Assembly (NCBI GenBank): GCA_009885605.1
Contig: VFKK01000244.1
Location: 1 to 21,652 of the forward strand
Direction of reading: 5' to 3'
Length of the DNA stretch: 21,652 bases
DNA from: Cyclobacteriaceae bacterium
GTDB taxonomy: Bacteria > Bacteroidota > Bacteroidia > Cytophagales > Cyclobacteriaceae
The notes under the pieces: model-generated
What the model saw: the letters and a program-made list of their open reading frames with translations, nothing else
Databases searched by the model: none
Told to the model about the DNA's origin: nothing
Program-made: the position numbers and the translations under genes
In this document: one piece after another, positions 14,800 through 21,652 of the stretch
How the letters are laid out: each line of letters starts with the position of its first letter
Position numbering within the stretch: position 1 is the stretch's first letter

Positions 14800-16587
14800 C
14801 TATCCGAACCATTCTTTTTTCATAGTGATGGTAGGATAGAGCCTGGATGAAAGACGCTCCGAAAGGGAGGTGATTTTCACTAATTCGTATTCAACGAAAT
14901 ACCGTGCCGTTTCAATTTTACCCTGGTAGAAATTCCTGTCCGCATCTGGAGTTTCAAGTTTTTCTGAGCTGACTTTGGCTTGCCTGATCCACATCCAACC
15001 TATCGTAAGCAGGCCAAACATCTCCAAAACCAAGGTAGCATCTGCCAGAAAAATCTCAGCACCGGCGGCACTTTTCCCTATGACAATTTTAGAAGTATTT
15101 TTCACTTTATTGTATTGATTTTCAAAGGATAGTCTTACATCATTTAAATTAGGATAGTTAGTCAATTCATCAATCGATTTTTCAATTTCTTCTTTCAATA
15201 GTTCCCATCCCAGGCCATTGTTGATCAGGAGTTTTCTTCCCAAAATATCCAGTCCGTGAATCCCCGTTGTGCCCTCATGAATGGGGTGAATCCGCGCTTC
15301 CCGGTAATATTGTTCGACCGGAAAATCAGTCGTGTAACCGGCGCCCCCCAGTACCTGAACAGCTGCTGAAGTACTTTGAACGCCCATTTCTGAAGGATAA
15401 CTTTTTGCTATAGGAGTGAGTAGATCCAACAGATTTTCGATCCCTTGTTTTCCAGCTTCATCTGTTTCATGTGTTGCCTGATCCGAAAGCATGGCACAAT
15501 AGAGCAACAAAGCAAGGGAACCTTCGGTTACGCTTTTCTGGAAAAGGAGCATTCGTTTCACATCTGCGTGCTCGATAATGGGAACCTGCGGTTTGGTGAT
15601 GTCTTTTTCGTTGATTTTTCTGCCTTGAGGTCTTTCCTTCGCATAGGCCAGCGAGCTCAGGTAGGCTGCCGTAGAAATGGCAACCGCATTCATGCCCACA
15701 CCTAGGCGGGCTTCGTTCGTCATCTGAAACATATATTTCAGTCCCTGATTGGCTTCGCCAACCAAAAAGCCTTCGCATCCATCTTCAGATCCCATCATCA
15801 GGTGGGCAATCGGAGCCCCTTTATACCCCATTTTGTGGTAAAGTCCCTGGGTGAGCACATCATTGGGATGGTGATCAGGCACTCGCTTTTGAGGCACAAC
15901 GAACAGCGAAATGCCTTTGGTCCCGGCAGGAGCTCCCTGAATTCGTGCCAGCATCAGATGAATTACATTTTCACAGGCATCATGATCCCCACAGGAAATG
16001 TAGATTTTCTGACCTTTGATTTTGAAAACCCCAGGAATATTTGTGGGAAAAGCAGCCGTACTCAAATCAGATAAGGAGCTTCCGGCATCCGGTTCGGTCA
16101 AAGCCATAGTACCCTGCCATTCACCGGAATACATTTTCGGGGTGAATGTATCATTCAACTCTCGTGAACCAAAAGTTCGGATAAGGTTGGCGGCCCCTGT
16201 GGTCAAAAAAGGAAAAACACTGGCGGAATAGTTTGCTGCTTGCAGAATAAAACCTGAAGCAATATGAATCGTCCAGGGCAATTGCTGACCTCCGTCCTTG
16301 TAGGGAAATGTGGCATTGATCCAGCCATCTGTTCCGAATTTTTTGACGATCGCCTTCATCCCCGGATGGATTCGAATTTTCCCATCCACCAGCTGAGGTT
16401 CTTTCCTATCCATTTCCGTCAGCAAAGGGTACAGATTCTTCTCAGCTATTTGCCCAGCTGCGTCCAGAATTAGTTTGAAGGTTTCCTCATTATGTTCAGA
16501 GAAAAAGGGAATTTGAGTGAGCTGCAGGCAATTCAGGTTTTCGAAAAGCTGGAAAAAAAGATCTTTTTTAGAATAAAACTGGGCCAT
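14800..16587 (-). CDS. Acyl-CoA dehydrogenase, large 595-aa type (DmdC-like)
   Basis: A 595-aa acyl-CoA dehydrogenase with the extra N-terminal segment (about residues 1-55, MAQFYSKKDLFFQLFENL...) and extended C-terminal domain seen in the DmdC/AcdA-C group, clearly longer than the standard 380 aa. The FAD/substrate motif MALTEPDAGSSLSDL is at 161-175, IYISCGDHD at 195-203, and the catalytic glutamate of the medium-chain type is present in IHEGTTGIHG (E438). Members oxidise long-chain acyl-CoA or 3-methylmercaptopropionyl-CoA; the substrate here cannot be told from sequence. It is a single gene on the minus strand, with no terminator seen in the 88 nt before UXS, so read-through into UXS is possible. 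Confidence 0.9.
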   Translation of the reverse strand: MAQFYSKKDLFFQLFENLNCLQLTQIPFFSEHNEETFKLILDAAGQIAEKNLYPLLTEMDRKEPQLVDGKIRIHPGMKAIVKKFGTDGWINATFPYKDGGQQLPWTIHIASGFILQAANYSASVFPFLTTGAANLIRTFGSRELNDTFTPKMYSGEWQGTMALTEPDAGSSLSDLSTAAFPTNIPGVFKIKGQKIYISCGDHDACENVIHLMLARIQGAPAGTKGISLFVVPQKRVPDHHPNDVLTQGLYHKMGYKGAPIAHLMMGSEDGCEGFLVGEANQGLKYMFQMTNEARLGVGMNAVAISTAAYLSSLAYAKERPQGRKINEKDITKPQVPIIEHADVKRMLLFQKSVTEGSLALLLYCAMLSDQATHETDEAGKQGIENLLDLLTPIAKSYPSEMGVQSTSAAVQVLGGAGYTTDFPVEQYYREARIHPIHEGTTGIHGLDILGRKLLINNGLGWELLKEEIEKSIDELTNYPNLNDVRLSFENQYNKVKNTSKIVIGKSAAGAEIFLADATLVLEMFGLLTIGWMWIRQAKVSSEKLETPDADRNFYQGKIETARYFVEYELVKITSLSERLSSRLYPTITMKKEWFG

Positions 16588-16761
16588 GATTCATTGTTTT
16601 CTGAATTTAATGGAAAGAATGATCAGGCGGAATGGTTTTTTGAATTATATGAAAATTTGACAAGTCGCTGCTAGTTTAAAAACCATTCTGGATTGCCTCA
16701 CAGACGACAGCACCTCTATTTCGACTTCAATGTTTGTTCTATTTGGTTAAATGTAAAAAGT

Positions 16762-16791
16762 GGAAGCACATATTTAGGAATATGTGCTTCC
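16762..16791 (-). terminator. Perfect 13-bp hairpin, probable terminator of the uxuA transcript
   Basis: GGAAGCACATATT (16762-16774) and AATATGTGCTTCC (16779-16791) are perfect complements around a TAGG loop. On the minus strand the stem is followed by ACTTTTTAC, a short T-run, so it can end the uxuA transcript about 170 nt after its stop codon. Confidence 0.65.
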
Positions 16792-16854
16792 TGACAATTG
16801 AAAGATTGATCTTAGCTTTTCGAAATTAAAAAACTCAATTGTTGCTATGCCAAT

Positions 16855-16908
16855 GTGAGTGTCTTCACTCACGCTCTTTAATATTGCCGGAGTGAAGACA
16901 CTTCCGGC
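16855..16908. repeat. Paired hairpins with complementary loops
   Basis: Hairpin A: GTGAGTG (16855-16861), loop TCTT, CACTCAC (16866-16872). Hairpin B: GCCGGAGTG (16886-16894), loop AAGA, CACTTCCGGC (16899-16908), with one bulged base. In addition, GTGTCTTCACTC (16859-16870) is the exact reverse complement of GAGTGAAGACAC (16890-16901), so A and B can also pair with each other over 12 bp. Neither is followed by a T-run on the minus strand. This looks like a REP-type palindrome pair in the uxuA 3' region. Confidence 0.75.
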
Positions 16909-16960
16909 AGGGTCTGCACATTTTTGACGGCGGCATTGATTACATCAGGAAGAATCAACA

Positions 16961-18142
16961 TTATGATTTCTTACTTTTTACGTAGAGAAGTGCCTGCTCA
17001 ACTCCCCGGATTTCTGCCAAGCCTTTGAGTCTGCCAATGGCTGAATAGCCCGGATTGGTTTTTTTATGCAAATCATCCAACATCTGATGACCGTGATCCG
17101 GTCTCATTGGAATGCTTTTTCCACGTCTTTGCTGCATTTCGACGATTTCATCGATCACGGCTACCATCGGCACATCACCTTCAAGATGATTGTCTTCGAA
17201 GAAATTGCCTTCTGAATCTCGCTTCGTACTTCGCAAATGGATGAAATGGATATTATTTCCAAATTCCCGTACCATTGCAGGAAGGTCATTGTCGGGTCTC
17301 ACACCATAAGAACCTGTGCAAAAACACAGTCCGTTATTTGGGCTTGGCTGATCAGTCAAGATCCGTCGGGCATCCGCAGCAGTGCTGACAACCCGTGGTA
17401 AACCAAACAGTGAAAAAGGTGGATCATCAGGGTGGATAGCCATAAAGACGCCATTTTCTTCAGCTACAGGAACAATCTGATCGAGGAAATAACGAAGGTG
17501 GTCTGCAAGTTTTGTAGCATCGATACCGGAGTAAGTTTCCAGCATGGATTTAAACTCATCCATGGTGTAGCCGATTTCAGAACCCGGGAGACCTTTCAGC
17601 ATATTGTCATTAATCAGCTTGCGCTTCTCCATCGAAAGTGCGTCGTAGTATTCCTTGATTTCAGCTTTTTCAGCCTCGGAATACTCTTCTTGGGCTTTAG
17701 GTCTGTTCAAAACGAGGAGGTCAAAAGCTTTTACAGCTTTACTTTCATAAAGTAAAGCCTTCACTCCATTTGGCAGTTGGTATTCAAGGTCGGTGCGGGT
17801 CCAGTCCAGGATCGGCATGAAGTTGTAGCAGACTGTGAAAACACCTTCTGCTGCCAAATTTCGAATGGTTTGCTTATAGTTCTCGATGACTTCCAGGTAA
17901 TTTCCTGATTGAGTTTTTATCACCTCATTCACAGGAACCGATTCCACCACAGACCAAGTCAGGCCTGCTTCCTCGATCATCTTTTTTCGCAGAGCTATTT
18001 CCTCCCGGCTCCAGGTTTCCCCGTTGGGAATATGGTGCAAAGCAGTCACGATTCCGGTTGCACCGGCTTGTCTGATATCTCTGAGGCTTACCGGGTCATT
18101 TGGACCATACCAGCGCATGGTTTGTTCCATTTTATAGGTCAT
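16961..18142 (-). CDS. uxuA: Mannonate dehydratase
   Basis: A 393-aa TIM-barrel D-mannonate dehydratase, full length for UxuA. It removes water from D-mannonate to give 2-keto-3-deoxy-D-gluconate, the third step of glucuronate breakdown. The sequence MEQTMRWYGPNDPVSL close to the start and GATGIVTALHHIPNGE match E. coli UxuA closely. Metal and substrate blocks HPDDPPFSLFGLPR, FCTGSYGVRPDND, IHFIHLR and RPDHGHQML are all present. The longer start adds MTYK; E. coli UxuA begins at the equivalent of MEQT, so the ATG complementary to 18128-18130 is an equally likely start. It is separated from the upstream SDR gene by 347 nt that include a repeat array, so it may need its own promoter. Confidence 0.95.
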   Translation of the reverse strand: MTYKMEQTMRWYGPNDPVSLRDIRQAGATGIVTALHHIPNGETWSREEIALRKKMIEEAGLTWSVVESVPVNEVIKTQSGNYLEVIENYKQTIRNLAAEGVFTVCYNFMPILDWTRTDLEYQLPNGVKALLYESKAVKAFDLLVLNRPKAQEEYSEAEKAEIKEYYDALSMEKRKLINDNMLKGLPGSEIGYTMDEFKSMLETYSGIDATKLADHLRYFLDQIVPVAEENGVFMAIHPDDPPFSLFGLPRVVSTAADARRILTDQPSPNNGLCFCTGSYGVRPDNDLPAMVREFGNNIHFIHLRSTKRDSEGNFFEDNHLEGDVPMVAVIDEIVEMQQRRGKSIPMRPDHGHQMLDDLHKKTNPGYSAIGRLKGLAEIRGVEQALLYVKSKKS

Positions 18143-18342
18143 GGGAATGTAGTTAGTAGGTTATTGGTTTTATTGTTTTATTGCGGGATGACCGAAGAAG
18201 GATGACCGAAGAAGGCATTTCACGGTAATTCACCGAATTCTATTCCGTTTTAACTTTTACTGATGCAATAGACGATATACACAATCATAATTAAGTATTT
18301 GAATATACTCAAATCCCAGAAATGGATTATCACCAATTAATT
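18143..18342. other. uxuA upstream region with a tandem repeat and a dyad
   Basis: This part of the gap between uxuA and uxuB contains a 14-bp tandem duplication GGATGACCGAAGAA (18186-18199 and 18200-18213). Farther from uxuA lies an 18-bp dyad ATTTGA, 6 nt, TCAAAT (18297-18314). The dyad could be an operator for a regulator of uxuA. No match to TAnnTTTG was found on the minus strand. Confidence 0.45.
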
Positions 18343-18490
18343 CTCGCGAAGCCTATCTCACGCAGCGCAGCGAAGTGCGTTTCGCGAAGCTAATCTCACG
18401 AAGTATATTTCACGTAGCGGAGCGAAGTGTATTTCACACAGTGTATCTCCCGAAACCTATCTCACGCAGCGAAGCGAAATGTATTTCGCT
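18343..18490. repeat. Degenerate GC-rich repeat array between uxuB and uxuA
   Basis: About 150 nt built from variants of two short words. One word, GAAGTGTATTTCAC-like, occurs four times: 18372-18386, 18400-18414, 18424-18438 and 18476-18490. The other, ATCTCACGCAGCGAAGCGA-like, occurs in variants near 18354, 18392 and 18459, with a shorter one near 18444 (ATCTCCCG). The units contain the self-complementary motifs TTCGCGAA and GCGAAGTGCGTTTCGC, so the RNA or single strand can fold extensively. The array reaches the stop codon of uxuB: its last copy supplies the first base of the stop triplet (18490). Composition differs clearly from its surroundings. Confidence 0.7.
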
Positions 18491-19308
18491 TAAACTCCCG
18501 AATAAGCACTGAAACCGCCATCAACGGCGATAATTGTTCCGGTGACAAATGCTGAAGCATCGCTGCAAAGCCATTGCAAGGCACCCAGCAAATCTTCCGG
18601 CTTTCCAAATCTACGCATGGGTGTATGCGTGATGATTTGATTTCCCCGATTCGTCAATCCTCCGTCCGCTTCTGTCAAAAGGGTGCGATTTTGCTCCGTC
18701 AGAAAGAATCCCGGAGCAATTGCATTTACCCGGAAGTCAGGTCCATGCTTAGCGGTGAGTTCCACAGAAAGCCACTTGGTAAGATTGTCGATTGCAGCTT
18801 TTGCAGAAGCATACCCCATCACCCTTGTCATAGGTCGGATTGCAGCCATCGAACTGATATTCAATATGTTTCCCTTGTTAGCCTTAAGCATCAAAGGAAG
18901 TAAAGCTTTGATCGGAATGACCGTTCCCAGATAGTTGAGATCCAAGACTTTTCTGAGGGAATTGACATCCAGATCCAGGAAATTCTGGGTGGGAGTGATG
19001 ACCGCCCCCGGCATGTTTCCACCTGCTCCATTGATCAAAACATCGATGGAACCGTGATCGGATTCGATTTGGGAAGCAGCTTTATGGATGCTGGTCTCGT
19101 CGGTCACATCTGTGTAATATCCAAAAGCTTTTCCACCGCTTTGGTTGATCTCATTGACGAGTTCATCAACTTTGGTCGGAGTGCGACCGAGAATTAAAAG
19201 AATCGCACCTTCTGATGCCAGGTGTAAACTCATTGTTTTTCCCAGAACGCCTGTGGCTCCGGAAAATGCAATCTTTTTTCCTTCAAGGGAAAATAGGGAA
19301 GAATTCAT
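18490..19308 (-). CDS. uxuB: D-mannonate oxidoreductase (fructuronate reductase), SDR type
   Basis: A 272-aa classical short-chain dehydrogenase. Cofactor motif GATGVLG (17-23), NGAGG (93-97), catalytic Ser in NISSM (S152/S153), Y166 and K170 (YASAK), and the C-terminal TGTIIAVDGGFSAYSGV are all in place. The position between uxaC and uxuA makes it the step that reduces D-fructuronate to D-mannonate with NAD(P)H. It is not related to E. coli UxuB, which is a long-chain polyol dehydrogenase; B. subtilis also uses an SDR at this step. The gene starts 2 nt after the uxaC stop, so it is in one operon with it. The assignment rests on context plus family, since SDR sequence alone does not fix the substrate. 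Confidence 0.85.
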   Translation of the reverse strand: MNSSLFSLEGKKIAFSGATGVLGKTMSLHLASEGAILLILGRTPTKVDELVNEINQSGGKAFGYYTDVTDETSIHKAASQIESDHGSIDVLINGAGGNMPGAVITPTQNFLDLDVNSLRKVLDLNYLGTVIPIKALLPLMLKANKGNILNISSMAAIRPMTRVMGYASAKAAIDNLTKWLSVELTAKHGPDFRVNAIAPGFFLTEQNRTLLTEADGGLTNRGNQIITHTPMRRFGKPEDLLGALQWLCSDASAFVTGTIIAVDGGFSAYSGV

Positions 19309-19310
19309 GT

Positions 19311-20750
19311 TCAGATTTTAAAATTCTTTGGACTGAGATCAAAATAGGATTTGGCGTTGTAGTAGCAGATATCCTGAATGATTTTGCCTAGCCATTTTTC
19401 ATCCCAGGGCAATTGGCCACTGGCAACATCTTCGCCAAACAGATTGCAAAGGATCCTGCGGAAATACTCATGTCGCGGAAATGACAGGAAACTTCTGGAG
19501 TCAGTGAGCATTCCGATAAAGCAACTGATCAATCCGATATTGGAAAGGGAATTGATTTGCTTTTCCATTCCGTCTTTCTGGTCGAGATACCACCAGCCTG
19601 AACCGAACTGGATTTTTCCTTTCACTGAGCCATCGTTGAAATTGCCGATCATACTTGCAAGAACTTCGTTGTCACGTGGGTTCAAATTGTACAGAACAGT
19701 TTTGGCAAGCTGATCTGAGGAGTCAAGTTCGTTCAGGAATTGGGCCATTGGTCTGGCTTGATCAAAATCTCCGATCGAATCAAATCCAGTGTCCGGACCA
19801 AGAGTTGCAAGTCCCCTGGTGTTGGTATTTCTCAATGCACCCAGGTGGAATTGCTGTACCCATCCTTTGGCATGGTACATTTTGCATAGCTCACGGAGCG
19901 TGTAGAATTTATAAAACCGTATTTCCGCATTGGAAATACTTTGGCCTTCCAGCAGGTCATTGAAGATGTTTTCAATGTAAAACTCATTGGCATCATTGAA
20001 ATACAAATGCTCCAAACCATGATCTGAAAGTCTGCAACCCCGATCGTGGAAAAAGTCTATTCGATTACTCAGAGCTTCCAATAACTCATCGTAGCTCTCG
20101 ATGAATATCCCGCTTGCTGCAGAAAGTTTATTCAAATAGGCCAGGTAGTTTTCGGTGTTTTCTACTGCGAAAGACTTATCAGGTCTGAATGCGGGAAACA
20201 TTTGGATTCCGGTGTTTTGTTGATGAAAATCCGTATGATGCTCCAAGGTATCTGTAGGATCATCTGTGGTACAAACTACCTCTACCTTCATTTTCCGAAG
20301 AAGAGATGGCGCACTGAAATCCGGCTGAGTCAATAATTCTGACGTCTGAGCATAAATTTTATGGCCATTATCAGCATTCAAAACTTCATCAATCCCGAAG
20401 TACCGCTTCAACTCCAGATGAGTCCAATGGTAAAGAGGATTTCTAAGTGTGTATGGTACCGTCTCGGCCCATTTCATAAATTTATCCTTGTCAAAAGCCT
20501 TTCCGGTGATGAATTCCTCAGAAATACCCAAAGTCCTCATCGCTCTCCATTTGTAATGGTCGCCTGCAAGCCAGATTTGGGAAGTATTCTCAAAAATTCG
20601 ATTTTTAGCTATTTCCGCAGGAGGGAGATGATTGTGGTAATCGATGATGGGAAGGTCTTTGGCATACTCATGATAGAGGATACGTGCATATTGGTTTTTC
20701 AAAAGAAAATCTTCTGAAAGGAAGGCTGCTTGGGTTTCAGTGGATATCAT
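19311..20750 (-). CDS. uxaC: Glucuronate isomerase (uronate isomerase)
   Basis: A 479-aa amidohydrolase-superfamily uronate isomerase, normal length. It interconverts D-glucuronate and D-fructuronate (also galacturonate and tagaturonate) as the first step of uronate catabolism. The metal-binding motif DYHNHLPPAEI (37-47) has H39 and H41. WLAGDHYKWRAMRTLGI, VVCTTDDPTDTLEHH, FRPDKSF and GMLTDSRSFLSFPRHEYFRR are conserved family blocks. It is the first gene of a minus-strand operon, with uxuB starting 2 nt after its stop and uxuA behind a repeat array. A LacI-family regulator is divergent, with a candidate operator 81-94 nt upstream of this start. No uronate transporter, KDG kinase or aldolase is in view. 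Confidence 0.96.
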   Translation of the reverse strand: MISTETQAAFLSEDFLLKNQYARILYHEYAKDLPIIDYHNHLPPAEIAKNRIFENTSQIWLAGDHYKWRAMRTLGISEEFITGKAFDKDKFMKWAETVPYTLRNPLYHWTHLELKRYFGIDEVLNADNGHKIYAQTSELLTQPDFSAPSLLRKMKVEVVCTTDDPTDTLEHHTDFHQQNTGIQMFPAFRPDKSFAVENTENYLAYLNKLSAASGIFIESYDELLEALSNRIDFFHDRGCRLSDHGLEHLYFNDANEFYIENIFNDLLEGQSISNAEIRFYKFYTLRELCKMYHAKGWVQQFHLGALRNTNTRGLATLGPDTGFDSIGDFDQARPMAQFLNELDSSDQLAKTVLYNLNPRDNEVLASMIGNFNDGSVKGKIQFGSGWWYLDQKDGMEKQINSLSNIGLISCFIGMLTDSRSFLSFPRHEYFRRILCNLFGEDVASGQLPWDEKWLGKIIQDICYYNAKSYFDLSPKNFKI

Positions 20751-20830
20751 CTGTGTGGGGATGGCAAAGAATTGCCTATTAAATGCTGATTAAATTTACC
20801 TTGAAATGAATGCTTTTAAGGAATTAAATA

Positions 20831-20844
20831 CGAAAACGATTGCG
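20831..20844. promoter_or_regulatory. Candidate LacI-family operator between uxaC and its divergent regulator
   Basis: CGAAAACGATTGCG fits the symmetric pattern CGnAAnCGnTTnCG with a central CpG, the arrangement bound by LacI/GalR proteins (AAnCGnTT core). It lies 87 nt before the lacI-type ATG and 81 nt from the uxaC start, so it could control both genes. A second, different palindrome TGACTAGTCA is at 20898-20907. Confidence 0.65.
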
Positions 20845-20930
20845 AAATAATATGAACGGTAGGAAGAGAATGTTTCCAAACCTGTGTAATTTGAAACTGA
20901 CTAGTCAAACCCGGAATAAATAAAAAAAGT

Positions 20931-21652
20931 ATGCGCTCAGGTGTAAATTTAAAAGAGTTGGCGGCGGAGCTGAAACTTTCCCCATCGACAGTTTCGAGAG
21001 CATTGAATGATAGTTACGAAATCAGTGTAGAAACCAAGAAAAAGGTGATCAGTATGGCTGAAAAGTTGAATTATCAGCCAAACCCTTTTGCCCGAAGTCT
21101 GCGGGAAAATAAAAGCAAAACGATAGCTGTGGTGATCCCTGAGCGGATCAATAATTTTTTCGCCCAGGTAATTGACGGAATTGAAGGAATCATGCAGCAG
21201 CATGGATATCATTTGCTGGTTTACAATACCCATGAAGATGTGGATAAGGAGAAAAAGATTATCTCACTGCTTTTGAATGGAAGAGCAGATGCCATCGTAA
21301 TGTCGGTTTCCAGCCAAACGAGTGATGTTTCGCATCTTGAAAGACTGCATGAGAGGGGAGTTCCTTTGATTTTCTTTGATCGGATTTGTAGCGGAATAGC
21401 TACTACCAAATTCATCACCAACGATTATGAAAGTTCCTATGATGCTACCAAACATTTACTTCAGCAAGGTTGCAGAAAAATAGCATTTTTGATGCTGGGC
21501 AAAGAGCTTTCGATTACCAAAGAAAGACATAGAGGTTATTTCGATGCGATCAAAGAAGCCGGGCTGGTACCAGATCCATTGTTTAATATCACCTGCAGCC
21601 AAAATGAAGAGGAAAACATTGAATTAATCCGGGATCTGCTTTTGTCAGATAA
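20931..21652 (+). CDS. LacI-family transcriptional regulator, cut by the window edge
   Basis: The first 240 codons are present; the gene continues off the right edge. The ATG at 20931 is followed by a standard LacI helix-turn-helix: VNLKELAAELKLSPSTVSRA (5-24), with the recognition helix STVSRALN, then the hinge segment YQPNPFARSLRENKSK. The periplasmic-binding-protein-like effector domain starts with TIAVVIPERINNFFAQVIDGIE and has the usual subdomain features (LLLNGRADAIVMSVS, GVPLIFFDR, ITNDYESSYDATKHLLQQG, RHRGYFDAIKEAGL). It is divergent from uxaC and a LacI-type operator lies between them, so local control of the glucuronate genes is likely, with a uronate pathway sugar as inducer. The true effector is not known. 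Confidence 0.92.
   Translation, partial: MRSGVNLKELAAELKLSPSTVSRALNDSYEISVETKKKVISMAEKLNYQPNPFARSLRENKSKTIAVVIPERINNFFAQVIDGIEGIMQQHGYHLLVYNTHEDVDKEKKIISLLLNGRADAIVMSVSSQTSDVSHLERLHERGVPLIFFDRICSGIATTKFITNDYESSYDATKHLLQQGCRKIAFLMLGKELSITKERHRGYFDAIKEAGLVPDPLFNITCSQNEEENIELIRDLLLSD

Larger units (their letters stand above)
16588..16960. other. Intergenic region with three strong hairpins, downstream of uxuA
   Basis: This 373-nt gap separates the large acyl-CoA dehydrogenase gene from uxuA, both on the minus strand, so it holds the 3' UTR of uxuA and the promoter of the dehydrogenase gene. It contains three hairpins (16762-16791, 16855-16872, 16886-16908), listed separately. I see no gene and no confident promoter. 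Confidence 0.5.

Noticed and set aside
15467..15778. 103-aa frame within the large acyl-CoA dehydrogenase gene
   Set aside because: Same-strand frame-shifted shadow; Arg/Gly/His-rich nonsense sequence inside an intact conserved gene.
18343..18490. Possibility that the repeat array is a CRISPR
   Set aside because: Units are short and degenerate, spacing is irregular, there are no unique spacers of constant length and no cas genes.
20949..21455. Minus-strand open frames opposite the LacI-family gene
   Set aside because: They are antisense shadows of the regulator, whose plus-strand frame is clearly the coding one although it has no stop inside the window.

Overview
The window looks like a chromosomal segment of a Bacteroidota bacterium, most likely a Cytophagales / Cyclobacteriaceae type close to Algoriphagus. 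That is inferred from the moderately AT-rich DNA, the weak or absent Shine-Dalgarno signals, the acidic-tailed lipoproteins, the SDR-type mannonate oxidoreductase and the general style of the proteins. Most of it is metabolic housekeeping. I see no rRNA, tRNA, CRISPR array, transposase or phage gene.

Layout, left to right. (1) 1-2503: the 5' end of sucC on the minus strand, a LolD-type ABC ATPase, a convergent Bcp peroxiredoxin that overlaps its 3' end by 8 nt, and an EamA/DMT-type membrane transporter. (2) 2744-3490: an acidic surface-type lipoprotein of unknown function. (3) 3846-6481: an NAD-salvage operon, pncB-pncA (17 nt overlap), followed 10 nt later by a hot-dog thioesterase. (4) 6857-7444: a small secreted protein with a clear terminator. 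(5) 7494-9700, minus strand: a translationally coupled pair, a methylthioribose-kinase-like phosphotransferase and an ADP-ribosylglycohydrolase-family lipoprotein. (6) 9883-12801: a fatty-acid activation and oxidation pair, an LCAD-like acyl-CoA dehydrogenase and a FadD-type ligase. (7) 12802-13770: an AT-rich stretch with a strong hairpin, two tiny adjacent genes for membrane-anchored proteins and a bidirectional terminator. (8) 13779-16587, minus strand: a UDP-glucuronate decarboxylase (UXS) and a large 595-aa acyl-CoA dehydrogenase. (9) 16961-20750, minus strand: the D-glucuronate catabolic genes uxaC, an SDR-type mannonate oxidoreductase (uxuB) and uxuA. A LacI-family regulator runs divergently from them and off the right edge.

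The uronate genes form one pathway: glucuronate to fructuronate (UxaC), to mannonate (SDR/UxuB), to 2-keto-3-deoxygluconate (UxuA). A LacI-type operator (CGnAAnCGnTTnCG at 20831-20844) lies between uxaC and the regulator, so local repression relieved by a pathway sugar is the natural model. The most unusual non-coding structures are a degenerate GC-rich repeat array that splits the uxu operon between uxuB and uxuA, and a family of hairpins with a shared GTGTCYTCAC core that occurs at two loci about 4 kb apart. The most interesting gene pair is the kinase plus ADP-ribosylglycohydrolase lipoprotein, which could be a small salvage route for a ribosyl compound. I do not see a clearly new multi-gene defence or mobile system here.
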